A stretch of DNA of 64,000 nucleotides from a bacterium 1xD8-48 (GTDB taxonomy: Bacteria > Bacillota > Clostridia > Lachnospirales > Lachnospiraceae), in NCBI GenBank assembly GCA_009917455.1, contig QZDS01000028.1:1-64000 (forward strand), given 5' to 3'. Below, piece after piece: positions 62,869-64,000 of this stretch. Both the position numbers and the translations under genes were made by a program. Within the stretch, counting starts at the first letter, position 1, and every line of letters begins with the position of its first letter. A model generated the notes under the pieces. That model worked only from the letters and a program-made list of their open reading frames with translations. It did not search any database and was not told the DNA's origin.

Positions 62869-64000
62869 ATGGGAGGGATTACATTAGGCTCCCTTTTTGA
62901 CGGTATAGGGGGCTTCCCTTATGCCGCATCTTTTTATGGCATCTGCACGTTGTGGGCCAGTGAGGTCATGCCGGACTGTGTGTCGGTCACAAGGCGGCAT
63001 TTCCCGGATATGGAGCATATGGGGGATATTACCTGTCTCCGCGGCGGGAAGCTCCCGCCCGTGGATATTATCACGTTCGGATCACCCTGCCAGGGGCTGT
63101 CCATTGCGGGGCAGCGACGGGGGCTTGCCGACGGACGGAGCGGATTGTTTAAAGAGGCGGTAAGAATCATTGATGAAATGAGGGAGGCGACAGATGGGAG
63201 ATACCCGAAATTTGCATTGTGGGAGAACGTCCCCGGCGCATTTTCATCCGCCGGAGGGCGTGACTTTAGGGCGGTGCTCGAAGCGCTCACAGCGGGCGAA
63301 GTTCCAATGCCTTGCTCCGGGAAGTGGGCAAACGCCGGGATGGTGCGAGGCGGAGCAGCTGACCTCGCTTGGTGCGTGTACGATGCCCAATATTTCGGAA
63401 CAGCACAGCGGCGCAGGCGAGTGTTCCTTGTCACAGATTTTAGAGGAAGGAGCGCCGGGGAAATATTATTTGTCCCCAAAAGCCTGCGGGAGTATTTTGA
63501 GGCGGGCGGCACTCCTCGGCAGGGCGTTTCCGCCTTTGGTGGAGATGATCCTGAAAAGGCAGGCGGCGGAGATAACGGAGGACTGACGGGAAACGGTATG
63601 CCGGACAAGGAGGTGTACTGCATTGCCGGGAATACCATAGGCCGCAAGCCCGGAAACGGAGGGCATGGCATAGGCTGTCAGAGAGAACTCTCCTATACAT
63701 TGACAACAGCAGACCGCCATGTGGTGGCAATACCGGAAAACGGACAAAAAATGGCTGGACGGGGGAAAGCTGCGATACTGAGTGACCAGGGCGGGAGTTA
63801 CCTGGCTGTGGAACATTCCGGGCTTTCCCCGACACTGCGGGGCCAGTCCCATGGCAACCTGCCGGTGGTGGCTTTTGACGGTATGGCGCGCCGCCTTACG
63901 CCGCTGGAATGTGAGCGTCTGCAGGGGTTCCCGGACGGGTGGACCAGATACCGGCATGACGGGAAAGAGATTGGGGATACAAGACGCTATGAGATGCTGG
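62869..64000 (+). CDS. C5 cytosine DNA methyltransferase, cut by the window end
   Basis: The product starts with GITLGSLFDGIGGFPYAASF (the SAM motif), has the catalytic Cys in FGSPCQGLSIAG, ENV in LWENVPGAF, QRRRRVFLV and a long variable target-recognition region, then RLTPLECERLQGFPDGWT. This is a standard order for C5-MTases. No restriction partner is seen, so it may protect the ICE during transfer. GGGAGG precedes ATG 62869. At least 377 aa are present; the end lies past 64000. Confidence 0.92.
   Translation, partial: MGGITLGSLFDGIGGFPYAASFYGICTLWASEVMPDCVSVTRRHFPDMEHMGDITCLRGGKLPPVDIITFGSPCQGLSIAGQRRGLADGRSGLFKEAVRIIDEMREATDGRYPKFALWENVPGAFSSAGGRDFRAVLEALTAGEVPMPCSGKWANAGMVRGGAADLAWCVYDAQYFGTAQRRRRVFLVTDFRGRSAGEILFVPKSLREYFEAGGTPRQGVSAFGGDDPEKAGGGDNGGLTGNGMPDKEVYCIAGNTIGRKPGNGGHGIGCQRELSYTLTTADRHVVAIPENGQKMAGRGKAAILSDQGGSYLAVEHSGLSPTLRGQSHGNLPVVAFDGMARRLTPLECERLQGFPDGWTRYRHDGKEIGDTRRYEML

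Larger units (their letters stand above)
44832..64000. mobile_element. Tn1549-like integrative conjugative element, left part
   Basis: From about 44832 the genes form a conjugative-element order: SymE-like, ParA, ParB, RepA_N initiator, sigma-like factors, InlB-repeat surface protein, class B sortase, PcfB, PcfC/VirD4 and a cytosine methyltransferase. PcfB/PcfC-type coupling genes are typical of Tn1549-like elements. The relaxase, T4SS ATPase and recombinase are not in the window and should lie beyond 64000. The integration point lies inside the island's integrase gene. The element is GC-richer than the island except for the 51.4-54.4 kb cargo. Confidence 0.85.

Noticed and set aside
62724..62900. 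A 58-codon frame ahead of the methyltransferase
   Set aside because: It runs through a clear terminator hairpin and into the methyltransferase start.

Overview
The window looks like a chromosome segment of a spore-forming, anaerobic Clostridia, most likely a Lachnospiraceae gut bacterium. The evidence is a complete F-type ATP synthase operon whose c subunit carries a sodium-binding signature, spoIIID, a cwlD-type cortex amidase, a SleB-type hydrolase, QueT, and a PcfB/PcfC-type conjugative element. No rRNA or tRNA gene was seen. About half of the window is core chromosome and half is mobile DNA.

Region by region: (1) 1-2460 holds an ABC-transporter solute-binding lipoprotein and the first 199 codons of cwlD. 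(2) 2460-10757 is an 8.3-kb element with three overlapping large serine recombinase genes, a small DUF6870-like gene, two lipoproteins, a response-regulator remnant, a GHKL sensor kinase and a coiled-coil protein. It sits inside cwlD, and the missing 3' part of the gene lies immediately beyond it (10754-10873). Joining the two GAGT junctions restores a 237-codon amidase in frame, so excision would repair the gene, as the skin element does for sigK. (3) 10928-16587 (minus strand) is a signalling operon: a lone receiver, a hybrid kinase with an Hpt domain, and a hybrid kinase fused to a DegV lipid-binding domain. (4) 16780-40550 is core: LCP protein, Sua5, RpiB, a coiled-coil/SleB hydrolase, DUF402, atpZ-I-B-E-F-H-A-G-D-C, a large exported protein, an XRE/DUF4097 pair, QueT with a structured leader, a HerA-like ATPase, two decayed genes or pairs (an AAA-ATPase pseudogene and MntA/HepT), SpoIIID, a MATE exporter and GuaA.

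(5) 40636-44831 is an AT-rich island downstream of guaA with an OLD-like ATPase/TOPRIM protein, an XRE regulator, two acetyltransferases, an excisionase-like gene and a tyrosine integrase. The integrase is cut at its GLRVG catalytic box by the next element. (6) 44832-64000 is the leading part of a Tn1549-like integrative conjugative element (SymE-like protein, ParA/ParB, RepA_N-type initiator, sigma-like proteins, InlB-repeat surface protein, class B sortase, PcfB, VirD4/PcfC, cytosine methyltransferase). It continues past the window; no relaxase or recombinase for it is visible here.

Inside this element is an AT-rich two-gene cargo on the opposite strand: a KAP-family P-loop NTPase followed by an overlapping RES-domain protein (a predicted NAD+-consuming effector). 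This is the best candidate for an undescribed defence or abortive-infection system. The other leading observations are the interrupted cwlD and the kinase-receiver-DegV fusion. Functional statements come from reading motifs by eye; no database search was run.
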